This document shows positions 8,759 to 15,395 of a stretch of DNA of 45,929 bases, one piece after another (position 1 is the stretch's first letter; every line of letters begins with the position of its first letter). Source of the stretch: an uncultured Verrucomicrobiota bacterium (GTDB lineage Bacteria; Verrucomicrobiota; Verrucomicrobiia; Chthoniobacterales; JACTMZ01); NCBI GenBank assembly GCA_903934135.1, contig CAIZMQ010000098.1, positions 1 through 45,929 on the forward strand. The letters run 5' to 3'. The position numbers were made by a program, and so were the translations under genes. The notes below the pieces were generated by a model, which made no database searches, was not told the origin of the DNA, and worked only from the letters and a program-made list of their open reading frames with translations.

Positions 8759-9112
8759 ATGAGCCGCTGGGCCGACACCGTAATGGCCGAGTGGCGGCGT
8801 TACCGTGAGCCGCGCGATCCGGATCAGCGCACTTCCATCTTTGCCGACGCTCTGCGCGGACTCCTCCCCAAGCTCGGCTTGGGGCAGTCGCTCGACGAGC
8901 ACGCCGTCCGGCGCGCGTGGGCCGGACTGGTCGGGCCTTTCATTGCGGGTCAATCCGAACCCGACCGTATCCGCGGCGGCATCCTTTATGTGCGGGTGCA
9001 CCAATCGAGCGTGCGCTTTGAACTCGAACGCGTCTGGAAAGCCGACATCGAATCCAAACTGGCCGCCGAATTCGGCCCGGAAACCATCCGTTCGGTCAAA
9101 TTTTTCGGCTGA
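8759..9112 (+). CDS. dciA: DciA/DUF721-family protein (replicative helicase loader type)
   Basis: 117 residues with the DUF721 pattern: an N-terminal basic segment, W-x2-LVGPFIAGQSEPDRIRGGILYVRVHQSSVRFELE, and I-x-SVKFFG at the end. Known family members assist loading of the DnaB helicase in bacteria lacking DnaC. The gene precedes the HAD-FolB gene by 2 bp, so the two are probably co-transcribed. The family match is good; the helicase-loading role is by family only. Confidence 0.8.
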   Translation: MSRWADTVMAEWRRYREPRDPDQRTSIFADALRGLLPKLGLGQSLDEHAVRRAWAGLVGPFIAGQSEPDRIRGGILYVRVHQSSVRFELERVWKADIESKLAAEFGPETIRSVKFFG

Positions 9113-9114
9113 TC

Positions 9115-10113
9115 ATGCTGCGCAATCTCCTCCTCGATTGGTCCGGCACGCTGGTCGATGATCTGCCGCCGGTCATCGGCGCGACGAATTACGTGCTCGG
9201 GCAATTCGGTAAGCCGGCCCTGACCCGCGACGAGTTCAGGAAGCATTTCCGGTTGCCCTTCACCGATTTCTACGAGGAGTTCCTCCCCGAGGTTCCGCTG
9301 CCCGAGCTCGATGCGTTGTTCCACCGGCGTTTTGTCGAAATTCAGGACGAAGTGTCTCCCTTGCCGGGGCTCTACGAATTCCTCGACTTCTGCCGCGCGA
9401 GCGGGCGCCGTCTTTTCCTCCTCAGTTCGATGAAGCCGGAGCATTTCGACGTGCAGTCCGCCAAGCTCGGTCTGCGTCATTATTTCGAGCATCCCTATGC
9501 CGGTGTGATGGACAAGCGAGCCAAGATCGGAGAAATCCTCGATAGGCACGGGCTCGCGCGCAGCGAAACCGCCTTTGTCGGCGACATGATCCACGATGTC
9601 GAAACGGCGCGCCACGGCGGCGTGATGAGCATCGCCGTTCTCACTGGTTACGACTCGATGGAAAAGCTCACGCCGTCCAAACCCGATGTGGTCGTCTCGT
9701 CGCTCGATGCCTTGCGCCGGTTGTTGCAGGATCCGCGGGATTTGCTCCGCGGCGGCCCCGATTGCATCCGTATCCACGGGCTCGAGGTGCCAACCCGTAT
9801 CGGCGTGGGCGAGGAGGAAAGGTCGCAACCGCAGAAACTCGTGCTGGACGTGCAGCTCGAAACCGATTTTGGCGGGACCGCCGATGATATCGGCCGCGCC
9901 ACCGATTATGCGGTGGTTGCGGAATGGTTGACTGCGGAATGCACGCGCCGCGAGGTGCGGCTGCTCGAGACTTTGATCGAGGATCTGGCCGAGGGACTAC
10001 TTGCGGTCTCCCCGCGGGTCTCCGCTGTTTGGCTCGAGATCCGCAAGTTCGTCCTGCCCAACACGGAAAGTGTTTCGGTGCGGATCCGCCGCACGAGGGC
10101 GGCCTCCATTTAG
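9115..10113 (+). CDS. fusion: HAD-family hydrolase + dihydroneopterin aldolase (FolB)
   Basis: 332 residues. Residues 1-205 are a HAD domain: motif I LLLDWSGTLVDD (Asp8 nucleophile, but Ser10 in place of the usual second Asp), motif II LLSSMK, motif III Lys in DKRAKIG and motif IV VGDMIHDVETA (Asp157, Asp161). Residues 217-327 are a dihydroneopterin aldolase: IRIHGLEVPTRIGVGEEE, TDYAVVAEWL (Tyr265), LLETLIEDLAE (Glu285) and IRKFVLP with the catalytic Lys311. FolB converts 7,8-dihydroneopterin to 6-hydroxymethyl-dihydropterin in folate synthesis. The fusion suggests the HAD part removes a phosphate from a pterin precursor (inference). The start follows the dciA stop by 2 bp. Confidence 0.85.
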   Translation: MLRNLLLDWSGTLVDDLPPVIGATNYVLGQFGKPALTRDEFRKHFRLPFTDFYEEFLPEVPLPELDALFHRRFVEIQDEVSPLPGLYEFLDFCRASGRRLFLLSSMKPEHFDVQSAKLGLRHYFEHPYAGVMDKRAKIGEILDRHGLARSETAFVGDMIHDVETARHGGVMSIAVLTGYDSMEKLTPSKPDVVVSSLDALRRLLQDPRDLLRGGPDCIRIHGLEVPTRIGVGEEERSQPQKLVLDVQLETDFGGTADDIGRATDYAVVAEWLTAECTRREVRLLETLIEDLAEGLLAVSPRVSAVWLEIRKFVLPNTESVSVRIRRTRAASI

Positions 10114-10190
10114 CCGCGGCTGGCTTTGCCGGGCCGGCGGGGCGGGGTTTTTGTCCTGCCGCCATCTTTACTGCGCGTTGGGGCCGCCGC

Positions 10191-10227
10191 ACCCTAACTT
10201 GTGGAGTGGGGGGTCGGTGGTTAGGGT
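10191..10227 (+). promoter_or_regulatory. stem-loop over the ribosome-binding site of the epimerase gene
   Basis: A perfect 8-bp inverted repeat, ACCCTAAC (10191-10198) and GTTAGGGT (10220-10227), with a 21-nt G-rich loop. The right arm contains AGGG, the best Shine-Dalgarno candidate for the ATG at 10236, so the hairpin would mask it. It could equally be a protein operator. Confidence 0.4.
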
Positions 10228-10235
10228 CTCCGTTT

Positions 10236-11288
10236 ATGCGCGTTCTGATCAGCGGCGTCTGTGGATTTGTGGGGTCCGAATTGGCCCTCGGACTCCGTTC
10301 GGCCGGCTATGAGGTCTGCGGGTTCGATAATTTTAGCCGTCCGGGCAGTGAGCGGAACCGTCCGCGTATCGAGGCGGCGGGCATCGAGTTTTGGCGTGGC
10401 GACGTGCGTCAGGAGGAAGATCTGGCCCGGGTCAAAGGTATCGATTGGGTGATCGATGCGGCGGCCAACCCGAGCGTGCTGGCCGGAGTCGACGGCAAGA
10501 CCGGGAGCAAAGAACTGCTCGAGCATAATCTTTGGGGCACGGTCAACCTGCTCGAAGTCTGCAAGCGCGAGCAGGCCGGCATGATCCTCCTCAGCACAAG
10601 TCGTGTTTATTCGATCGATGCTTTGTGCGCCTTGCCGGTTGTCTCCAAGGACGGCGCCTTCGTCCTGCCCGAATCGCTGGCTGCGGTCGGACCGCGTGGT
10701 GTCGCCGAGGGTTTTTCCACCGCCGCGCCGGTTTCGCTCTATGGCGCGAGCAAGCTGGCCAGCGAGCAAATCGCCTTGGAATACGGCTCGGCGTTCGGTT
10801 TTCCCGTGTGGGTCAACCGCTGCGGGGTGATGGCCGGCGCGGGGCAATTCGGCAAGCCCGACCAGGGGATTTTCAGCTATTGGATTCACAGTTGGGCGCA
10901 GCGTGCGCCACTCAAATACATCGGCTTCGGCGGCACCGGCCACCAAGTGCGCGACTGTCTGCACCCGGATGACCTGCTTGCCCTTTTGGTCAAGCAAATG
11001 GATGCGGGTGCGCGCGCAGGACGCCGAATTTTCAACGTGAGCGGCGGTGCGGCTTCGGCCCGGTCGTTGCGGCAGTTGTCAGACTGGTGCGGGCGGGAGT
11101 TCGGGCCGCACGAGGTGGCGGTCGACTTGTCGCCCCGGCCCTTTGATCTGCCCTGGGTGGTGCTTGATGCAGCCTGCGCGGGTCAGGAATGGGACTGGCG
11201 ACCTGAGAAGACGGTGGACGAGATTTGTCGGGAGATTGCCGGGCATGCGCGCGAGCATCCGGAGTGGTTGGAAGTTTCTCGGGGTTGA
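10236..11288 (+). CDS. NAD-dependent nucleotide-sugar epimerase/dehydratase (extended SDR)
   Basis: 350 residues. MRVLISGVCGFVGSELA is the NAD-binding GxxGxxG, LLSTSRVYS gives the catalytic Ser region and YGASKLASE the YxxxK pair. It is closest in style to CDP-paratose/CDP-tyvelose 2-epimerases (NRCGVMAGAGQFGKPDQGIFSYWI, RDCLHPDDL). The substrate is probably a nucleotide-activated sugar for surface glycans. The open frame extends upstream to 9924, but homology starts at 10236. It is followed within 2 bp by a phosphopantetheinyl transferase. Confidence 0.85.
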   Translation: MRVLISGVCGFVGSELALGLRSAGYEVCGFDNFSRPGSERNRPRIEAAGIEFWRGDVRQEEDLARVKGIDWVIDAAANPSVLAGVDGKTGSKELLEHNLWGTVNLLEVCKREQAGMILLSTSRVYSIDALCALPVVSKDGAFVLPESLAAVGPRGVAEGFSTAAPVSLYGASKLASEQIALEYGSAFGFPVWVNRCGVMAGAGQFGKPDQGIFSYWIHSWAQRAPLKYIGFGGTGHQVRDCLHPDDLLALLVKQMDAGARAGRRIFNVSGGAASARSLRQLSDWCGREFGPHEVAVDLSPRPFDLPWVVLDAACAGQEWDWRPEKTVDEICREIAGHAREHPEWLEVSRG

Positions 11289-11290
11289 CC

Positions 11291-11929
11291 ATGGCGGCTG
11301 ACTATTTGCTGCAGTTGGCTGTGCTCCATCAGGCGGAAGAATTTTCCGTCTGGCTGACATCGGGGGAAAGGGACCGGGCGGCGTGCCTGCCCGACGGTCC
11401 ATCGCGCACGCGCTTTGTTGTCTCGCGCGGTCTGCGGCGGCAGATGTTGTCCGCCTGCACCGGTCGTCCGGCCCGAACCCTCGAATTCGAGGAGGATGGC
11501 ACGGCCAAGCCGCGCTTGGTCGATGGCGAGGGTTGGGACTTCAACCTCTCCCACGCCGGCGAGCATGTGGCTGTCGTGGTCCGACGCGGCGCGGTCGGGA
11601 TCGATCTCGAACATCATCGCGAGGTGCGTGACCAACAAGGGATCGTGTCCCGCTACTTCCACCCCGACGAGGCGCAGGCTTGGCAACGTCTGCCGGCAGA
11701 ACTTCAGGCCGGCGCCTTTTTTCGGCTGTGGTCGGCGCGCGAGGCTGCGATGAAGTGTGCCGGCTTAGGGCTGGCCCGGGGAATCGGGGTAACCCGGATC
11801 GCCCCGGGTTTTGTCGAGACCGGCGCAGCCATAGCAAGGGTGGGGGAGAGGATTTTTGCGGTCAATGTGTTGGCAGCCCCGGCCGGTTGTACCTTGGTTG
11901 TCGCGATCTCTCCGGCGGATGATTCCTAG
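11291..11929 (+). CDS. Sfp-type 4'-phosphopantetheinyl transferase
   Basis: 212 residues. FNLSHAGEHVAVV, VGIDLEHH (Asp105, Glu107 for Mg2+) and FRLWSAREAAMKCAGLGL (Glu151, Lys155) are the three motifs of Sfp/Gsp-type transferases; the usual K-E-A reads R-E-A here, a tolerated change. It transfers phosphopantetheine from CoA to carrier proteins of fatty-acid, polyketide or peptide synthesis. The ATG at 11291 lies 2 bp after the epimerase stop. No carrier protein or synthase is nearby, so the client is unknown. Confidence 0.88.
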   Translation: MAADYLLQLAVLHQAEEFSVWLTSGERDRAACLPDGPSRTRFVVSRGLRRQMLSACTGRPARTLEFEEDGTAKPRLVDGEGWDFNLSHAGEHVAVVVRRGAVGIDLEHHREVRDQQGIVSRYFHPDEAQAWQRLPAELQAGAFFRLWSAREAAMKCAGLGLARGIGVTRIAPGFVETGAAIARVGERIFAVNVLAAPAGCTLVVAISPADDS

Positions 11930-12245
11930 GGCGGTCGCCCGGCCGGCCATGCTGCACCGGATAAATGGCGACGGCACTGAGGCGAAACGTGGTACAACCT
12001 TGGGCGCAACGATGCCATACGCAAAGGCGGCAGCAGTGCGCTGCGGCCCAGTTTTCTTAGCGTTCTGCCCGCACCCGCGCGGGTTGTCTTGTTTTGCAGT
12101 GACGCTCGCATCGGCGATGTCCCGGCGGGAGGGAGCTGGTCGCGGTCTCGAGAGTCTCGGCGGGTCCGTGCGAACCGGCCGACAAATTCCTTGTTGATCG
12201 TCCTGCTCTGGCCCGACATTGCTAAAGAATTCCTTTCAGACATCC
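11930..12245. other. 316-bp intergenic region without a credible gene
   Basis: Only short overlapping frames without family features are present. A short GC hairpin (cccgcacccgcgcggg) lies near 12070. The stretch just before 12246 probably carries the promoter of the TPR gene, but no convincing -35/-10 pair stands out. Confidence 0.4.
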
Positions 12246-13100
12246 ATGAACGAAAAAGCAACACCTCCTTCCCGCCTGTCCCTTGGCCTGGCGATTGCTG
12301 CCGCTGCGGTTTCCATTGTTCTGTTGTTCCTGGTCATCGGGCTGAACAGCCAAGTGCGCGATCTGCGCGCTATGGTGCTCAACGACCGCGCCAATCTAGC
12401 CTTGAATACGGGCGCTGGTGCCGAGGCTGAAGCCATGCTCGCTGAAGTGGCAGCCCTGGCCCCCAATACGCCGGCGCTATGGAACCGCCGCGCGCTCGCC
12501 CGCATGGTGGCCGGCCAGCCGTCCGAGGCTGCCGAGGCTGCCCGCCAATTCCTCCAATTGAACCCCGGTGACCCCAGCATGTCCGCCTTGCTCAGTGCGG
12601 CGCAAATCCGGGCCAGCGAATTCGACGATGCCGAGCAGACGCTCACCTCCGCACTCCAACTCAACCCGCTACAGCGTGACCTCATGCAAAACCTCTCCGA
12701 GCTGCGCCGCCTGCAAGGTCGTCCGTCCGAGGCCGCCATGATTATCGATCAATATCTCGCGGCGAATCCCACTGATGGATTTTTCCAATACAAGCGTGCC
12801 ATGGCCGACGTGGCCGGCAACTTGGGCGATGATCGTCGAAAGGAGATCACCAAGGCCATCAAGAGCGGCGATGCCACCGCCGGTATTTATGTGGTCGGTG
12901 CAGCCATTGACTTCCGCGACGACAACCCCGCTGCAGCCCGGGCCAAGCTCGGGGAGGCCTCCCGGCGCGCCTCCACGCAGGACATGCGGACCATGCTGGA
13001 GGACGTTTTCTTCGCGTCCTATCTCCAACTCGCACCCGCAGGCACCCCGGCCGCTTCTCCGTCTCCTTCCCCGGCCGATGGTGTCCGTACCGACGACTAA
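12246..13100 (+). CDS. membrane-anchored TPR-repeat protein
   Basis: 284 residues: a short cytoplasmic tail, one transmembrane helix (LSLGLAIAAAAVSIVLLFLVIGL, about residues 11-33), then degenerate tetratricopeptide repeats (ALWNRRALARMVAGQPSEAAEAARQFLQLNPGDP; DAEQTLTSALQLNPLQRDLMQNLSELRRLQGRPSEAAMIIDQYLAANP). The C-terminus is low-complexity Pro/Ser. It is probably a periplasmic protein-interaction scaffold. An in-frame ATG at 12219 exists, but the start at 12246 gives a normal membrane anchor. Partner unknown. Confidence 0.75.
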   Translation: MNEKATPPSRLSLGLAIAAAAVSIVLLFLVIGLNSQVRDLRAMVLNDRANLALNTGAGAEAEAMLAEVAALAPNTPALWNRRALARMVAGQPSEAAEAARQFLQLNPGDPSMSALLSAAQIRASEFDDAEQTLTSALQLNPLQRDLMQNLSELRRLQGRPSEAAMIIDQYLAANPTDGFFQYKRAMADVAGNLGDDRRKEITKAIKSGDATAGIYVVGAAIDFRDDNPAAARAKLGEASRRASTQDMRTMLEDVFFASYLQLAPAGTPAASPSPSPADGVRTDD

Positions 13101-13282
13101 TCCCATCATCATTGACCAAGCAGGTTTGCCGGGAACGGTGCTGCCTTCGACGGCAGGTCAACGCCAGCGCGGGCCTGCGGTTCGGTTGTAGCCATCGGAG
13201 GATGTCCGGGGGGAGCTTTGCCTTCTCCCATCGGGAGTCTGTTCCCTCTGGCGGGTGACGCAGCTGCCTTGGGGGAAAACAC

Positions 13283-13311
13283 TTGTCAACACGTGGTGGG
13301 ACCTTTATCTT
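13283..13311 (+). promoter_or_regulatory. sigma-70-like promoter for tRNA-Gly(GCC)
   Basis: TTGTCA (13283-13288), 17-bp spacer, TATCTT (13306-13311). The expected start site is about 58 bp before the tRNA. It is the best promoter match in the 275-bp gap between the TPR gene and the tRNA. Confidence 0.5.
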
Positions 13312-13375
13312 TCATCGATCATTCGGCCGGAATCTGGGAACTGTCCTGCAGCCTCCTTCCGTCGGTTGACGCGCC

Positions 13376-13448
13376 GCGGGTGTAGCTCAGTTGGTAGAGC
13401 ACTTCCTTGCCAAGGAAGATGTCGCGAGTTCGAGTCTCGTCACCCGCT
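13376..13448 (+). tRNA. tRNA-Gly (anticodon GCC), host gene of the integrated element
   Basis: A complete cloverleaf: acceptor GCGGGTG/CACCCGC, D-arm GTAGCTCAGTTGGTAGAGC, anticodon stem CTTCC/GGAAG around TTGCCAA (GCC, reads GGC/GGU), T-arm TCGCGAGTTCGAGTCTCGT. CCA is not encoded. Its last 27 nt are part of the 31-bp direct repeat that recurs at 20330, so the gene stayed intact after integration. Confidence 0.96.
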
Positions 13449-13452
13449 CTCC
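13422..13452 (+). repeat. attachment site direct repeat, tRNA side
   Basis: 31 bp from tcgcgagttcg to acccgctctcc, identical to 20330-20360. It covers the last 27 nt of tRNA-Gly(GCC) plus 4 flanking bases. The base just outside differs (G here, A in the other copy), marking the repeat edge. Confidence 0.92.
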
Positions 13453-13500
13453 CCTCTTATTACCAACGCTTTACGCAAAAGTAGGGGCAGTAAAAGGGCC

Positions 13501-13523
13501 AAAAGCATAGGAAAAGCATAACA
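13501..13523 (+). repeat. left arm-type repeat pair (AAAAGCATA x2)
   Basis: AAAAGCATAG and GAAAAGCATAACA occur in tandem with an 11-bp period, 48 bp inside the left direct repeat. The same tandem arrangement, including the 13-mer GAAAAGCATAACA, recurs in the same orientation at 20236-20256 near the right end. One-helical-turn spacing and placement in both arms suggest binding sites for the integrase N-terminal domain or the excisionase. Confidence 0.6.
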
Positions 13524-14140
13524 CCTCGCGCCCGTGCTCTAGGCGTTCAAGCGTGTTTGCCCGTGTGTGGAATTGCCTAGCCCCTAGTATAAAGGCTGCC
13601 GCCGGCCGTGTTACCCAAGTGCCCGCAGGTGGGTCGCTGGTATCGCGTGTGTCCAGCAACAGGAGAAGTGTCCCGTAAGCCCCCCCGCTGTGAAGGCGCC
13701 GGCAGGGTTTAAGCGTCACCTGCACCTTCTTTATAAGCGGAGCGCCGAAAAATGTCCGCAGCTATAACCTACAACCATAGTTTGGCGCTTATGGCTCTCT
13801 CTCAAAACGCGCCACGTTGCGGCTACTTGCGGCGCCATCGCCCGCGAAAGCTGTCTACCCCGGGCGTAAGGGAACCTTCTGGCGTCCGCGAGCGGGGGGA
13901 GCTTGTGACTTCCACGCTTTGCGCGCGAATTTATTGCGATTGGCCAAAGTAAACAAAGCCCTTCTCAGTTATCGCTGCCAGCAGAGAGACTAAGGTTCTT
14001 TAGCGCGTCCGGTCTTTTTCTTTGTGTGGACGAGGTAGACCGGCGGGGGGAATCAGCAAAGCTGAGAATTCGCAATACCCCGCCAGCGATCCGGGGTCAG
14101 CCGTTGGAAAACAAAAGCTATGATACTCTTTGCGCCAACC
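13524..14140. other. non-coding, dyad-rich region of the element
   Basis: About 620 bp with no credible gene (frames at 13471-13725 minus and 13752-13952 plus lack family features). Dyads seen: CTAGGC/GCCTAG (13539-13544 with 13575-13580); TTATAaGCGGA pairing with TCCGCagcTATAA (13731-13767, 10 bp, 13-nt core loop); and a nested structure in which GGCGGGG (14042-14048) pairs with CCCCGCC (14078-14084) around a perfect TCAGC-AAA-GCTGA hairpin (14053-14065). It could hold the replication origin, cargo terminator or an RNA. Which one cannot be decided by eye. Confidence 0.45.
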
Positions 14141-15112
14141 CTACCGCCGTCTCTTCGCAAACCACAGGGCGCCAGCGCCGGTCATGAGGAGCAATGCGTA
14201 AGTTGAGGGTTCGGGGACACTCGCGACACGAAAACCGAGATAATGCGCAGCAAAGTCACTCTGGCCAGCAAAAGGTTCTCGACCAGAGGAAACCAAGAAC
14301 TCTTGTTCGTCCCAAAAGTTGCCGCCCCGATGTACACCTGGTTCTGTGATCTCCCACACATTGCCACCCTGTCCCATCGTGTTATACGGGCTCAAGCCGC
14401 CGGCAGCAGTCACGCTAGCGGGGAGATCATTCACTTTGTTGTAGACTGCTGTGCTGGCATCTGCCCCTCCGGCCACGGCAATTGGCGGAGTGTCGCTCGC
14501 CGTTGGATAGAGAAAGTAGCTTGATCCGGGCGCGTTGTGATACGCCGCTTTATACCACTCGTTCTCGCTGGGCAGAAAATAAAAGGCGTCCTTGTTCCGG
14601 TAGAGATTGGTTCCTCCCGCTGTCCACGCCTGGTCGCTGCTCCAAAGCGCCATGCTCCAAGCGGCACCACTCCATGATAAATCGTAAGCCGCCGTCTTTC
14701 CCGAGCTGGTGTTAAGGAAATTGACAAAGGCCGCCGCCTCATACCACGAGATATTTACCGCTGGCTTGTCATGCCAATCTTCCACATCCGCGCCGGCGGA
14801 GCGGTCGGTCCAATCCAAGCCGCCGCCAGTGGTCGCGTTGCCGGACGAGTCCCACGTTACGTTGAAAAGCCCACTGGCCGTCGCTCTGGTGATGGCATCC
14901 TGCGATATCTCGTATTTGCCAATCCGGTATTCATAATGCACCGCCCCATAGGTAGTGGTATCAGCTGCATTGCCCGCATTGCCTATGTCGACAAAGTCGA
15001 TGGTAAACTCGTTGCCGCTCGTACCGAACGTGTCGGCTTGAACGGAGGCTTGAATGCTGAAGGTAATCGCAGCAAAGAACACCGCGACAATAGAGGAAAA
15101 CAAACGACTCAT
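14141..15112 (-). CDS. PEP-CTERM surface protein with FGE-sulfatase-like (SUMF1) fold, element cargo
   Basis: 323 residues from the ATG at 15112 (a longer frame starts at 15130). It has a signal peptide (MSRLFSSIVAVFFAAITFSIQASVQA) and then a formylglycine-generating-enzyme-like domain: YRIGKYEISQDAI, PAVNISWYEAAAFVNFLN, YFLPSENEWYKAAYH, GQGGNVWEITE, HRGGNFWDE and LGFRVAS. The C-terminus VPEPSTYALLLMTGAGALWFAKRRR is a PEP-CTERM exosortase sorting signal: motif, hydrophobic helix, basic tail. The mature part has no cysteine, so the copper-binding Cys pair of true FGE is absent and the domain is probably structural or ligand-binding. It lies inside the element downstream of the replication cassette. 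Confidence 0.85.
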   Translation of the reverse strand: MSRLFSSIVAVFFAAITFSIQASVQADTFGTSGNEFTIDFVDIGNAGNAADTTTYGAVHYEYRIGKYEISQDAITRATASGLFNVTWDSSGNATTGGGLDWTDRSAGADVEDWHDKPAVNISWYEAAAFVNFLNTSSGKTAAYDLSWSGAAWSMALWSSDQAWTAGGTNLYRNKDAFYFLPSENEWYKAAYHNAPGSSYFLYPTASDTPPIAVAGGADASTAVYNKVNDLPASVTAAGGLSPYNTMGQGGNVWEITEPGVHRGGNFWDEQEFLVSSGREPFAGQSDFAAHYLGFRVASVPEPSTYALLLMTGAGALWFAKRRR

Positions 15113-15259
15113 GCGCGAGCATTGAGTCATCTACACGCCCTCGGCAACCATAAAACAATCAGCGATTCGCGATATCTAACGCTTGTCCCTGCCGGTCAGG
15201 CTGATGCCACAACCCAAGCCCCATCAAAGTCGTGACAACGCGACAGCGATCACCGCATA

Positions 15260-15289
15260 CCCAAAACCCCCAGAACCCCCAATACCCCC
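15260..15289 (-). other. G-quadruplex-type motif upstream of the PEP-CTERM gene
   Basis: On the minus strand the order is G5-N4-G5-N4-G5-N4-G3, with T-rich loops. It lies in the 283-bp gap between the DUF3987 gene and the cargo gene and would be in the leader RNA of the latter, about 150 nt before its start. The rest of this gap shows only a TTTCCCG direct repeat near 15374-15390 and no gene. Confidence 0.55.
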
Positions 15290-15395
15290 GGCAGGAAGGC
15301 TACCGGGGCAAGGCCGGCGCCCGGAGATTAGGCGCCATGCCCCATCCAAGGGGGCGTTTCCTGTGCATCTAATCGGGAAACACGGGAAACAGCCG

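Noticed and set aside
13540-13760. Riboswitch-like element in the element's left region
   Set aside because: Some conserved-looking stretches occur, but no known riboswitch core (for example cobalamin box) is present and no suitable gene follows.
13752-13952. 66-aa plus-strand protein in the element's non-coding region
   Set aside because: Arg/Pro-rich composition, no ribosome-binding site and overlap with inverted repeats suggest chance.
14141-15112. Diversity-generating retroelement target (the FGE/C-type-lectin fold is typical of such proteins)
   Set aside because: No reverse transcriptase or template repeat is in the window, and the C-terminal RGGNFWDE to GFRVAS part lacks the run of Asn-type codons expected of a variable repeat.
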